Shown: in pieces, positions 1-8,002 of the stretch
Layout of the letters: every line of letters starts with the position of its first letter
Numbering within the stretch: the stretch's first letter is position 1
Source of the DNA: Phycisphaerales bacterium
GTDB taxonomy: Bacteria > Planctomycetota > Phycisphaerae > Phycisphaerales > SM1A02
Assembly: GCA_009691785.1 (NCBI GenBank)
Contig: SIAM01000010.1
Span: 1 to 57,211 of the forward strand
Length of the DNA stretch: 57,211 nt
Direction: 5' to 3'
Translations under genes and position numbers: made by a program
The notes under the pieces: generated by a model
Told to the model about the DNA's origin: nothing
Database searches by the model: none
The model's input: only the letters and a program-made list of their open reading frames with translations

Positions 1-639
1 GCGGTGCCGGGGCACCATTTGCAAATCGCGCTCACGCAGGAATTGCCGCAGCGCCACTCGCTTCGGCGCGACATGGGCTTCACGGCGTTTGTGGAAGGCT
101 GGGCCCTGTACGCGGAGCGTCTTGGAATGGAAATGAAATTGTTCGACGATCCATACAACGACTTTGGCCGCTTGCTCTATGAAATGTGGCGCTCATGCAG
201 GCTTGTGGTGGACACGGGAATGCACGCGCTGGGTTGGAGCCGCGATCAAGCCGTGGCGTTCATGCGCGCCAACACCGCGCTGAGCGAGTTGAACATTGAC
301 CGCGAAGTGGATCGCTACATCAGTTGGCCAGGTCAAGCGTGCGCCTACAAATTGGGCGAGCTGGAAATTCGCCGACTGCGCGCGTTGGCGCAGAAGGAAC
401 TTGGAAACACATTTGACTTGCGCGCGTTTCACGACGCGATGCTTAGCGATGGTGCCCTGCCACTTGATGTGCTTGGCGCACGCATGACAAAGTGGATCGC
501 GGCGCGCAAGAGCGAAATGCCGCTGCAGAAACCCGTGTCCGCGAAACTGGAGAAAAACGGCGCGATGATGGCGCCTGCTGAGAGGACACCAACTTTAAAA
601 ACGCCGCAAATTCCTGCGGAATCAAACCCGCTTCCATAA
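1..639 (+). CDS. DUF885 family protein, C-terminal part (truncated by window edge)
   Basis: The frame is open from base 1, so the start lies outside the window. The first residues read AVPGHHLQIALTQE, which matches the metal-site region of DUF885 proteins (a variant HExxH, E-A-x-P-G-H-H). About 25 residues later comes FVEGWALYAERLG, the family's second acidic motif. DUF885 proteins are predicted zinc-dependent peptidase-like hydrolases, and many are exported. The fold is largely helical, and the last 45 residues are a basic, proline-rich tail without family resemblance. Substrate cannot be told from sequence. The family call is firm; catalysis is inferred from the family. Confidence 0.8.
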   Translation, partial: AVPGHHLQIALTQELPQRHSLRRDMGFTAFVEGWALYAERLGMEMKLFDDPYNDFGRLLYEMWRSCRLVVDTGMHALGWSRDQAVAFMRANTALSELNIDREVDRYISWPGQACAYKLGELEIRRLRALAQKELGNTFDLRAFHDAMLSDGALPLDVLGARMTKWIAARKSEMPLQKPVSAKLEKNGAMMAPAERTPTLKTPQIPAESNPLP

Positions 640-654
640 TTGGCGCGTTGAATT

Positions 655-1314
655 CTATTGCAGAAACGGATTGCTTCGACGCTCTTTGTCAATGGTTGTG
701 CTTGGACCGTGGCCGGGATAAATCGCCGTATCTCCTGGCAATTTTAAAAGCACTTCATTGATTGAATACATAAGTACATCTGGGTTGCTGCCAGGAAAGT
801 CGCTGCGACCAATCGAGTTTTGAAATAGCGTGTCGCCCACAATGGCAAACTTTTCGCTTGGACAATGCAGCGTCACGGAACCGGGCGAATGTCCCGGCGT
901 TTCAAGAATTTGAAATTCAATTCCACCAAGCGAAATTTTTTGCGCGTGCGCCAGAATGCCCGTTGGCCTAGACACCGAAACAGGCTCGCCAATGAAGAAC
1001 GACAAGTTGAGTTGCGGATCTTGAAACCAATCATGTTCAATGGCATGCGCAAGCACGGGGATATTTGGAAACATGGCGCGAACTTGGTCCACGCCAGCGA
1101 TGTGATCGGCATGCGCATGCGTAAGAAGAATGGCCCCGGGTTTCAAACCGGTTTTTTGCAAGAACGCCAACAATGGTTCGGGGTCCTCGCCTGGATCAAC
1201 CACCCAACATGCGAAGGCGCTGTTTTGCCCATGTTTTACGCCAACTTCTACAACATAGGCGTTGGTTTGGCAGCGACCCAATTCGAAAGCATGAAGTTTG
1301 ACGGTTGAAAGCAT
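655..1314 (-). CDS. MBL-fold metallo-hydrolase (glyoxalase II-like)
   Basis: A 219-residue metallo-beta-lactamase-fold hydrolase. It has the HAHADHIAG zinc motif (HxHxDH), then GDTLFQNSIGRSDFPG with the bridging aspartate, and YPGHGPST with the last histidine ligand. The motif spacing and GRSDFPG segment resemble the YcbL/glyoxalase II branch, which hydrolyses thioesters such as S-lactoylglutathione. The true substrate is not determinable. The open frame continues upstream to 1443, but the family-like N-terminus starts at MLSTVKLHAFELG (1314). That start codon overlaps the start of the divergent lipoprotein gene, so the two may share regulatory DNA lying inside each other's 5' ends. It ends 15 bp past the DUF885 gene, convergently. 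Confidence 0.85.
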   Translation of the reverse strand: MLSTVKLHAFELGRCQTNAYVVEVGVKHGQNSAFACWVVDPGEDPEPLLAFLQKTGLKPGAILLTHAHADHIAGVDQVRAMFPNIPVLAHAIEHDWFQDPQLNLSFFIGEPVSVSRPTGILAHAQKISLGGIEFQILETPGHSPGSVTLHCPSEKFAIVGDTLFQNSIGRSDFPGSNPDVLMYSINEVLLKLPGDTAIYPGHGPSTTIDKERRSNPFLQ

Positions 1315-2209
1315 GCGCAACCATATACTGCCCGCCGTGAAATGCAATGCGAAATTGTGGCTTGTAAATATTTTTCCTAAATATATTTCGCTTGGAAATA
1401 TTGCGCTTGTCGCCATGGCATTGATGACAAGTTGCGATTCCATGTCCAGCGATTTCGCAAACCTTACAAATTCTTTTTCGCCACCTTCGCCGGCTCAAGC
1501 CGCTCAGTGGGCGCTTGATCCATACGACGCGGAAAATCAACGCCGCGGAACGGTGTTGTTGGCCAACGCGCCTTGGGGTGGAACTCCGGCGTACTTGGCC
1601 ATGTACCGCCTGTATGTGGAGGACAACGCCGATCCACTTGTGAAAGCGTGCGCCCTTGACGCGTTGGCTCGCCATGGAGAAGCAAGCGACGCACAGTTGG
1701 TGGCGAAGCAATTGCAAAATAAAAATATCCAAGTGAAAGTCGCCGCCGCAAAAGCGCTGCAGCGAATACATGATCCACAAGTCACATCCATTCTGTGTTC
1801 ACGCGGAACAGATGAAAACGAAGATTCATCGGTGCGCATTGAGGTCGCAATTGCGCTAGGTCAATACGCCGCCGATGATTCCTTTCAAGCGCTGTGCGCC
1901 ATGATTGATCAGCGCGAGTTGGCAGTGAATTTTGCGGCCAATGACTCGCTTCGACTTCTCACCGACCATGATTTCGCGCTTGATCGGCGGTTGTGGCTGA
2001 GTTGGTATCGCGCTAACAAGAAGCCCTTTCGCAAGGAATTGCAATATCTGTATCCAACCTATCAGCGTGAAAAAGGTTTTTGGGATCACATTACATTTTG
2101 GGCGCCGCTGACATTTGAAAAGCCTGGGGTTCCCGTGGGAATGGACGAGTCCAAGTTGGCGCCGTCCACCGCGCCGGAAGATTTTCAGAATCTAGGCAAC
2201 ACGAAGTAG
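1313..2209 (+). CDS. HEAT-repeat lipoprotein
   Basis: A 298-residue predicted outer-surface or periplasmic lipoprotein. A hydrophobic segment (SLGNIALVAMALMTSC) ends in a lipobox, so the mature protein would begin CDSMSSDF. Residues about 90-220 contain alpha-helical HEAT/PBS-lyase-type repeats (for example VKACALDALARHG, VKVAAAKALQRIHDP, VRIEVAIALGQYA). These normally form protein-binding solenoids. A W/Y-rich tail follows. No catalytic motif is visible. The n-region before the hydrophobic segment is unusually long, about 28 residues, so the start could lie further downstream. A second, smaller gene at 43804 has the same mature N-terminal pattern, CDSMxSD. The MATE gene follows 17 bp downstream, suggesting co-transcription. 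Confidence 0.75.
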   Translation: MRNHILPAVKCNAKLWLVNIFPKYISLGNIALVAMALMTSCDSMSSDFANLTNSFSPPSPAQAAQWALDPYDAENQRRGTVLLANAPWGGTPAYLAMYRLYVEDNADPLVKACALDALARHGEASDAQLVAKQLQNKNIQVKVAAAKALQRIHDPQVTSILCSRGTDENEDSSVRIEVAIALGQYAADDSFQALCAMIDQRELAVNFAANDSLRLLTDHDFALDRRLWLSWYRANKKPFRKELQYLYPTYQREKGFWDHITFWAPLTFEKPGVPVGMDESKLAPSTAPEDFQNLGNTK

Positions 2210-2226
2210 CGAAAGCGGTTGTAGAG

Positions 2227-3789
2227 ATGAAGTCAACAGAACACATTGAGCGCACCGCGATTGCGGACAGAGATGTTCCAATGTCGTCGATTGGTCCCGA
2301 CGATCCCGCGGATGGATTGATAGCCGTGGCGGAAGTTGACGCGGACGCCATTAAAGATGGACAAATTCGTGCCGGACGTTTAGCGGGCAAGAGCATGTGG
2401 GCGGCGATTTGGATTTTGTCGCTTCCCATTTTATTGCAACAACTTATGGCGGCGTGCGTGGGTTTGGTGGACAAAATTCTTGCGGGGCATTTGCCAAATA
2501 AAATTGTGGTGCCCGCCATGGACGGCATTGGCGTTGGAACCTATGTGGGTTGGTTCACGGGCATTGCGCTGGCTGGTTTGGGCGTGGGCGGGCAAGCCAT
2601 TATCGCGCGCGCCATGGGAAGTGGAAATAAAAAAGACGCGCATGACGCGCTGGGAGCAAGCGTGACATTGGGCGTTGTGTGGGGCGGATTTGTTGGCGTA
2701 ATCATGTGGTTGCTCGCCGCGCCACTGGCCGCGATTTCGGGATTAACACCAGAAGCATCGGCGCATTGCGCAACCTATGTCACGGTGATCGCATGGAGCA
2801 TGCCCTTCTGCGGCGTGATGACCGTTGGCGGTTTGTGTCTGCACGGCGCGGGCGAAACCGCCAAGCCTTCGTGGATTTCCATCGCCATCAATGTGATCAA
2901 TCTTGTGGCAAGTTGGATGTTGTCCGGCGTGGTCATTCAATATGGCGAGCACACTTTGCCGGCGCCGCTTTCAATCAATCCAGAAACATGGGGCGTGTTG
3001 GGAATCGCGGCGGGAACTTCGCTCAGTTACATAGTCGGCGGAATTGCCACGGTGTGGGTCATGGCCGCGGGCGTGAAAGATTTGCGCTTGGAACAACGCG
3101 CGCTGAAACCCACGCGCAAAATCATGTGGCGCATTGCGCGCTTGGGCATTCCAAATTTCTTCGAGGGCCTGGCCATGTGGGGCTCCAGCCTATTTTTAAT
3201 GGGATTCATTGGCGATATTGCGCGAGGCGCAACGGGCCTGGCGCCGCGACAAGGGTTGATTGGCGCGCACATGATCACCGTGCAATGGGAGGCGTTTTCG
3301 TTCTTGCCGGGCTTCGCCATGGGAACCGCGGCGGGCGCGCTGGCAGGACAATATTTAGGCGCGCGCAATCCACTGATGGCGCGCAAGGCGATTTGGGCTT
3401 GCACCTTTCTTGGAATGATTCTCATGGGCACAATGGGAATTATTTTTATGACGCAAGGAAGATTTCTGGCGTCGATTATTTCCGACCAAGCCGTGCATTT
3501 GGAGGAGGTTCCAAAATTATTGCTGGCATGCGGCGTGGTGCAAGTATTTTTCGCGTTGTGCATGACGGTTCGCCAAGGGTTGCGCGGCGTGGGCGATGTG
3601 AAATGGATTTTAGGAATTACCGTGGGCAGCATTTACTTTTTGCGCTTGCCGCTGGCGTGGGCGCTTGGCGTGTGGATGGGCTACGGACTCGCCGGAATTT
3701 GGTGGGGACTGAGCATAGAGATGGCGGTACGCGGGCTTTTGTTCCTGGCACGCTTCCATTATGGAAACTGGCAGAAATTGCGGGTGTGA
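2227..3789 (+). CDS. MATE family efflux transporter
   Basis: A 520-residue polytopic membrane protein with about 12 hydrophobic segments in two similar halves, the layout of MATE (multidrug and toxic compound extrusion) transporters. The first helix is ILSLPILLQQLMAACVGLVDKI, followed by GIGVGTYVGWFTGIALAGLG and GGQAIIARAMGSGN, typical of the family's N-lobe. MATE proteins export cationic compounds in exchange for Na+ or H+; neither coupling ion nor substrate can be read here. An N-terminal cytoplasmic extension of about 55 residues precedes the first helix and is longer than usual. The gene lies 17 bp after the HEAT lipoprotein and converges on the zinc-ribbon membrane protein. Confidence 0.9.
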   Translation: MKSTEHIERTAIADRDVPMSSIGPDDPADGLIAVAEVDADAIKDGQIRAGRLAGKSMWAAIWILSLPILLQQLMAACVGLVDKILAGHLPNKIVVPAMDGIGVGTYVGWFTGIALAGLGVGGQAIIARAMGSGNKKDAHDALGASVTLGVVWGGFVGVIMWLLAAPLAAISGLTPEASAHCATYVTVIAWSMPFCGVMTVGGLCLHGAGETAKPSWISIAINVINLVASWMLSGVVIQYGEHTLPAPLSINPETWGVLGIAAGTSLSYIVGGIATVWVMAAGVKDLRLEQRALKPTRKIMWRIARLGIPNFFEGLAMWGSSLFLMGFIGDIARGATGLAPRQGLIGAHMITVQWEAFSFLPGFAMGTAAGALAGQYLGARNPLMARKAIWACTFLGMILMGTMGIIFMTQGRFLASIISDQAVHLEEVPKLLLACGVVQVFFALCMTVRQGLRGVGDVKWILGITVGSIYFLRLPLAWALGVWMGYGLAGIWWGLSIEMAVRGLLFLARFHYGNWQKLRV

Positions 3790-3898
3790 TTACCGTGGCA
3801 TTTTCAAGGACGATTTCTCCGCAACGCATGAACACAATTCAAGCGAACTTCATCACCAGATTTTTGGCGCAGCATTCAGCTGAACATGGCAAACTTAA

Positions 3899-4771
3899 TC
3901 AACTTGCGGCCGTGATGGATGGCGAAGATTGTTGTGCGGACTTCCAGCGCAACTTTTCCACGACTTCCTTGCCGCACTCCGGACAATTTACGCCAGTGAG
4001 TTTGTGCAGCAAGTAGCCGCACTCGCAGCGCGGTTCGTCGCACTCAATGTGAATGGCCAATTTGCAATTTGAACACACGGAGTGGCCCAAGGTCAACTTG
4101 ATCAAATCTCCACATCGTGGGCAATTCATGCTGACTTTCATGCGCTCTGAAAAAGTCTCCAGCAACTTAGAGGATTTTTCTTTTTCAATGGAAGCCAAAA
4201 TAGCGCTGGCGGCGTGACTGGCCACCGCGATCAAGCCGACGATGGCGCCAAGTTGCCAGGGAATCACTATCCAGATCGCGTTGAAAAAATCTTGGAATCT
4301 TTGGGACACCTCCGCGGCCATAATGAGCAAGGCGCCCACAATGGCAAGCCCCACCGCGACGGCGCGAATGCATCGATCCAACGTTTTGGCGAATCGAAGG
4401 CGCAAGAGCAACATGCAGTCGGTCACCGCTCCTATAAAGACAAGCGCGCAAATCACAGGCTTATCCATGCCAACCGCGTCCAGGTTGAACCAGCGAGACC
4501 AATTCCAAATGCTGGAAATAGAAACCGAAACTAAAAATAGATTGCACAACCAACTGCTCGCGGCGAACAATTTCCGCCACGGCGCGCGCGTCCAAAGCCA
4601 GAAATGCAGGCGCGCAAAAAACAATCCAATAATCACCACCAACATGGTGCCAAGCGCCTTCCATGCCATTGTTGACGAGGCAAGAATGGCGTACACGCCA
4701 AGTCCAAACATGACCGCGACAACAGATAGTGAGAAGCGATTGAAGACGGATGCGATGACGCGGTTGCGCAT
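3899..4771 (-). CDS. Membrane protein with C-terminal zinc ribbons
   Basis: Function not recognised. The 290-residue protein has about six predicted membrane helices in residues 10-195. A soluble C-terminal part follows with three cysteine pairs: CPRCG, CSNC and CPECG, plus C-E-x-x-C-x-C around CDEPRCECG. This looks like two zinc-ribbon or rubredoxin-like knuckles on the cytoplasmic side. ATG at 4771 is preferred. An in-frame TTG at 4777 overlaps the ilvE stop (TTGA), so translation is probably coupled to ilvE. Possible roles are a membrane-anchored regulator or zinc-binding adaptor; both are guesses. The last 15 residues are serine-rich. Confidence 0.65.
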   Translation of the reverse strand: MRNRVIASVFNRFSLSVVAVMFGLGVYAILASSTMAWKALGTMLVVIIGLFFARLHFWLWTRAPWRKLFAASSWLCNLFLVSVSISSIWNWSRWFNLDAVGMDKPVICALVFIGAVTDCMLLLRLRFAKTLDRCIRAVAVGLAIVGALLIMAAEVSQRFQDFFNAIWIVIPWQLGAIVGLIAVASHAASAILASIEKEKSSKLLETFSERMKVSMNCPRCGDLIKLTLGHSVCSNCKLAIHIECDEPRCECGYLLHKLTGVNCPECGKEVVEKLRWKSAQQSSPSITAAS

Positions 4772-4773
4772 GC

Positions 4774-5667
4774 TCAATCTTCCGGGGCGTTCACTTGTAC
4801 GCGCTTCTTGAAATCCGCGGCCAGTTTGTGCGTGAGCGGACCAACTTTTCCAGAGCCAATCTTCTTGCCGTCGATACTTGAAACACCAATGATTTCCGCG
4901 GCGGTTCCAGTTAAAAACACCTCGTCGGCGGCGAAGACATCCTTCAACACCATTGGATTTTCAACCACCTTCATGCCAGCGGCGGGCGCCAACGTGTCAA
5001 TGACAAAGAGCCGCGTCACGCCACGCAAAATTCCAGCGGTCACCGGCGGCGTGTGAAGAACGCCACCCTTAATAATAAAAATATTGTCGCCCGTGCACTC
5101 GCTCACTTCGCCATTCAAGTTCAACATGATGGCCTCATGCATGCCGGCGTCGAGCGCCTCCACCTTGGCAAGAATGTTGTTGAGATAATTCAAACTCTTG
5201 ATCGCGGGATCAAGGCACACGGCTGGAATGCGCGGGCGCTTGGCCACGATGATGGGCATGCCCTGCTCGTACATTTCCGGCGGATACAAATGAATTCGAT
5301 CCACAATGATGATGGTGCTTGAGCGTGGACAATGATTTGGATTGAGCCCCAGCGAACCTTTGCCGCGCGAAACCACCAGACGAATGTAGCCATCCTTTAA
5401 ACCGCTGCGAGTGACCGCGTCGCGCACGGCTTGGACCATCTGCGCGCGGTCCAACACAGGCTTCAGGCGAATTTCGGCGGCGCCGCCATACAGGCGCTCC
5501 ACATGCGAGGCCAACTTGAAGACTTTGCCGCCGTACATGCGGATGCCCTCAAAAATGCCGTCGCCGTACAGAAAACCGTGGTCATACACGCTGATCATGG
5601 CTTGATCAGGCGCCATGAATTTGCCATCAATGTAAACCACAGGGCCGGGTTGGCTCAAAGTTGTCAT
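4774..5667 (-). CDS. ilvE: Branched-chain amino acid aminotransferase
   Basis: A 297-residue class IV PLP-dependent aminotransferase that would interconvert valine, leucine and isoleucine with their 2-oxo acids. Diagnostic segments are VYDHGFLYGDGIFEGIR near residue 30, KSLNYLNNILAK with the probable PLP lysine near residue 160, EVSECTGDNIFI (substrate and PLP phosphate region) and FLTGTAAEIIGV near residue 255. Length fits the family (about 300). D-amino acid aminotransferase and aminodeoxychorismate lyase are close homologues, but LYGDGIFEG favours IlvE. It is divergent from ispH with a 39-bp gap. A zinc-ribbon membrane protein gene overlaps its stop. Confidence 0.88.
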   Translation of the reverse strand: MTTLSQPGPVVYIDGKFMAPDQAMISVYDHGFLYGDGIFEGIRMYGGKVFKLASHVERLYGGAAEIRLKPVLDRAQMVQAVRDAVTRSGLKDGYIRLVVSRGKGSLGLNPNHCPRSSTIIIVDRIHLYPPEMYEQGMPIIVAKRPRIPAVCLDPAIKSLNYLNNILAKVEALDAGMHEAIMLNLNGEVSECTGDNIFIIKGGVLHTPPVTAGILRGVTRLFVIDTLAPAAGMKVVENPMVLKDVFAADEVFLTGTAAEIIGVSSIDGKKIGSGKVGPLTHKLAADFKKRVQVNAPED

Positions 5668-5706
5668 ATGAGGAAGGTACCAAGCAAATGACTATGATCG
5701 CAGACC

Positions 5707-6768
5707 ATGAAACTTGTATTAGCAAACCCCCGCGGATTTTGTGCCGGCGTCTACATGGCGATCGATGTTGTTGATCAACTTCTAGAATTGTGCCCTGGCG
5801 AGGCAATTTATGTTTACCACGAGATCGTGCACAACATGCATGTGGTGGATCGCTTCCGCGACCGCGGCGTGAAATTTGTCGAGGATGTGGATGATGTCCC
5901 CGAAGGTTCAATCTTAGTATTCAGCGCGCACGGGGTCAGCCCCATGTTGCGCGCGCAGGCCGAGGCGCGGCGCTTGACCGCGATTGATGCGACGTGTCCG
6001 CTGGTGACCAAAGTTCACAACGAGGCCATTCGCTACGCGCGGGTTGGGTACCAAATTCTTTTGGTGGGCCATGTTGATCATCAAGAAGTTGTGGGCACGC
6101 GCGGCGAGGCGCCGGATTCAATTCAAGTGGTGCAAAATCCCGCCGACATTCCAAACTTGGTGATTCATGATCCTGCGAAACTGGTGTACCTCACGCAGAC
6201 CACGCTGAGCACCGACGACGCCGACGTGATTATTAAGGCGCTCAAGGACGCGTTTCCACTTCTGAAGGAGCCGCCGTCAAGCGATATTTGCTACGCCACA
6301 ACCAATCGTCAACGCGCGGTGCGCGCGCTTGCGCCATCGGTTGATCTGGTGCTTGTGGTTGGCAGCCGCAATTCAAGCAACTCGGTTCGCTTAATGGAGA
6401 TCGCGGAAAAAGTTGGCACCAAGGCGCGCTTGATCGATGACAAAAGCGAATTGCAACCGGAGTGGTTTGAAGGCGTGGGCACCACGCTGATCACCGCGGG
6501 CGCGAGCGCGCCAGAAGATTTAGTGCATGATTTGATCGCGGAATTGATCGAGCGCTTTGGTGGCGAAGTTGAGCAGCGCGACATTTACCGCGAGGAAGTT
6601 GAGTTTGGCTTGCCTGGAACCTTGAAGGAGTTGATGCGCAAGCGCGGCGTGGATCCGAGCAATTGCAAGGTGGTCCGCACCGACAGCGCCCCCGCCCTTC
6701 ACAGTTGGCTGGAGGCGCGCAACATTCCTCATCGCACAGTTGACCTGACCATTGGCGCGACACAGTGA
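5707..6768 (+). CDS. ispH: 4-hydroxy-3-methylbut-2-enyl diphosphate reductase
   Basis: The last enzyme of the MEP isoprenoid pathway: an iron-sulfur reductase converting HMBPP to IPP and DMAPP. The start MKLVLANPRGFCAGVYMAID carries the first cluster cysteine. DATCPLVTKVHNE carries the second, and SSDICYATTNRQRAV the third. Other hallmarks are HGVSP, GHVDHQEVVGT, LTQTTLS, VGSRNSSNS and TAGASAPE. At 353 residues it is about 35 longer than E. coli IspH; the extra C-terminal part (after about 285) looks like an added domain of unknown role. Its TGA overlaps the rlmN GTG start (GTGA), so the two are an operon. Confidence 0.95.
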   Translation: MKLVLANPRGFCAGVYMAIDVVDQLLELCPGEAIYVYHEIVHNMHVVDRFRDRGVKFVEDVDDVPEGSILVFSAHGVSPMLRAQAEARRLTAIDATCPLVTKVHNEAIRYARVGYQILLVGHVDHQEVVGTRGEAPDSIQVVQNPADIPNLVIHDPAKLVYLTQTTLSTDDADVIIKALKDAFPLLKEPPSSDICYATTNRQRAVRALAPSVDLVLVVGSRNSSNSVRLMEIAEKVGTKARLIDDKSELQPEWFEGVGTTLITAGASAPEDLVHDLIAELIERFGGEVEQRDIYREEVEFGLPGTLKELMRKRGVDPSNCKVVRTDSAPALHSWLEARNIPHRTVDLTIGATQ

Positions 6769-7916
6769 GTGAAGTGGAAATTTCCATGGACCCCAGCGAC
6801 GCCGTCAAGGAAGCCAGCGCGTTCTTTGAGTTTGACCCCGCCACGCTTGCGGCATGGGTGTCCGCGCGCAAAATGCCGGCGTTTGTGACCCAGCAAATCA
6901 TGGAGTGGGTCTACACCAAAGGCGTGATCGCGCCCGCGTTCATGACCAATCTTTCCAAATTGAATCGCGAGCGCCTTGAGCAGGAAATGATCTTTGAACA
7001 AGGATATTTGCAGGCGGAAATGAGCGCGACCGATGGCACGCAAAAATTATTGTTGGCGTGGCCGGATTCGGCCAAGCGTGCGACATCCCTACTTCCAATC
7101 GTGAACAATGCGAGCACGGACCGCACCACTGAATGCGTGATGATTCCAAACCCGGAACGCAAGACCGCGTGCGTGAGCAGCCAAGTGGGCTGCCCCGTGG
7201 GTTGTAAATTTTGCGCCAGCGGAATTGGCGGTCTTGAAGGCAATCTCACGCGCGGCCGCATTGTTGAACAAGCCTGGCGCCTGGGTCGCCTCAAAGGCGT
7301 GGAGCGAATTTCACATGTGGTGTTCATGGGCATGGGCGAACCATTGGCAAATTTCTCCGCGGTCACCGACGCCATTCGAACATTAAACGCGCCGTGGGGC
7401 ATGGGAATTTCCGCGCGTCGAATCACGCTGAGCACGGTTGGACTTCCCGGCGCCATTCGCAAGTTGGTTGGCTTTGAAATTCCAGTCACGCTGGCGCTGA
7501 GTTTGCACGCGCCCAACGACGAGATGCGGAGAAAAATTATTCCGTGGGCGGAGTATTCCACCATTGAAGAATTGCTTGACGCCTGCGATGAATATTTCCG
7601 CGCCACAGGCCGCGAAATCACGCTGGAATACATTGTTCTTGGCGGCTTCAATGATCGCCCCGAGCACGCCGATGAATTGAGCGTTTTGGCGCGGAGATTG
7701 CGCGCCAATGTGAATTTAATTCGCTGGAATGAAGTGGCGGACTTGCCGTTTCGCAGGCCGCTGACTGAAGATGTGCTGCAATTTCAAGAGGTGCTGCGAA
7801 GCCGCGGCGTGAATGTGCACATTCGCGCCAGCCGCGGCCGCGACATTGCAGCGGCATGCGGACAACTTCGACATGAAGTGAAGATGGGTTCCGCGGCCAA
7901 GACTTCGCGTGCGTAA
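6765..7916 (+). CDS. rlmN: 23S rRNA (adenine-2503)-C2 methyltransferase / tRNA m2A37
   Basis: A radical-SAM methyltransferase that adds a C2 methyl group to A2503 of 23S rRNA and, in many bacteria, A37 of some tRNAs. The radical-SAM cluster motif is CPVGCKFCASG (CxxxCxxC) near residue 145. MGMGEPLANF follows, and the conserved resolving cysteine sits in RDIAAACGQL near the C-terminus. The methylated-cysteine/catalytic region includes SLHAPNDEMR. Length (383) is normal to slightly long. GTG start at 6765 is translationally coupled to ispH. Both enzymes need [4Fe-4S] clusters, though the pairing itself may be chance. A small hairpin (GGTCAC/GTGACC, 7945-7963) follows the stop. Confidence 0.94.
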   Translation: MSEVEISMDPSDAVKEASAFFEFDPATLAAWVSARKMPAFVTQQIMEWVYTKGVIAPAFMTNLSKLNRERLEQEMIFEQGYLQAEMSATDGTQKLLLAWPDSAKRATSLLPIVNNASTDRTTECVMIPNPERKTACVSSQVGCPVGCKFCASGIGGLEGNLTRGRIVEQAWRLGRLKGVERISHVVFMGMGEPLANFSAVTDAIRTLNAPWGMGISARRITLSTVGLPGAIRKLVGFEIPVTLALSLHAPNDEMRRKIIPWAEYSTIEELLDACDEYFRATGREITLEYIVLGGFNDRPEHADELSVLARRLRANVNLIRWNEVADLPFRRPLTEDVLQFQEVLRSRGVNVHIRASRGRDIAAACGQLRHEVKMGSAAKTSRA

Positions 7917-8002
7917 TCTTTGGTAGCAACCATGTTCCAACGGCGGTCACGTTGGATGTGACCACCGCGCGCATGTGCGTGGCGCGAATCCTATTCATGA
8001 AG

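Noticed and set aside
2679-4016. 445-codon plus-strand open frame
   Set aside because: It overlaps the MATE gene in another frame, its translation is Arg/His-rich with no domain, and the MATE frame has clear helices.
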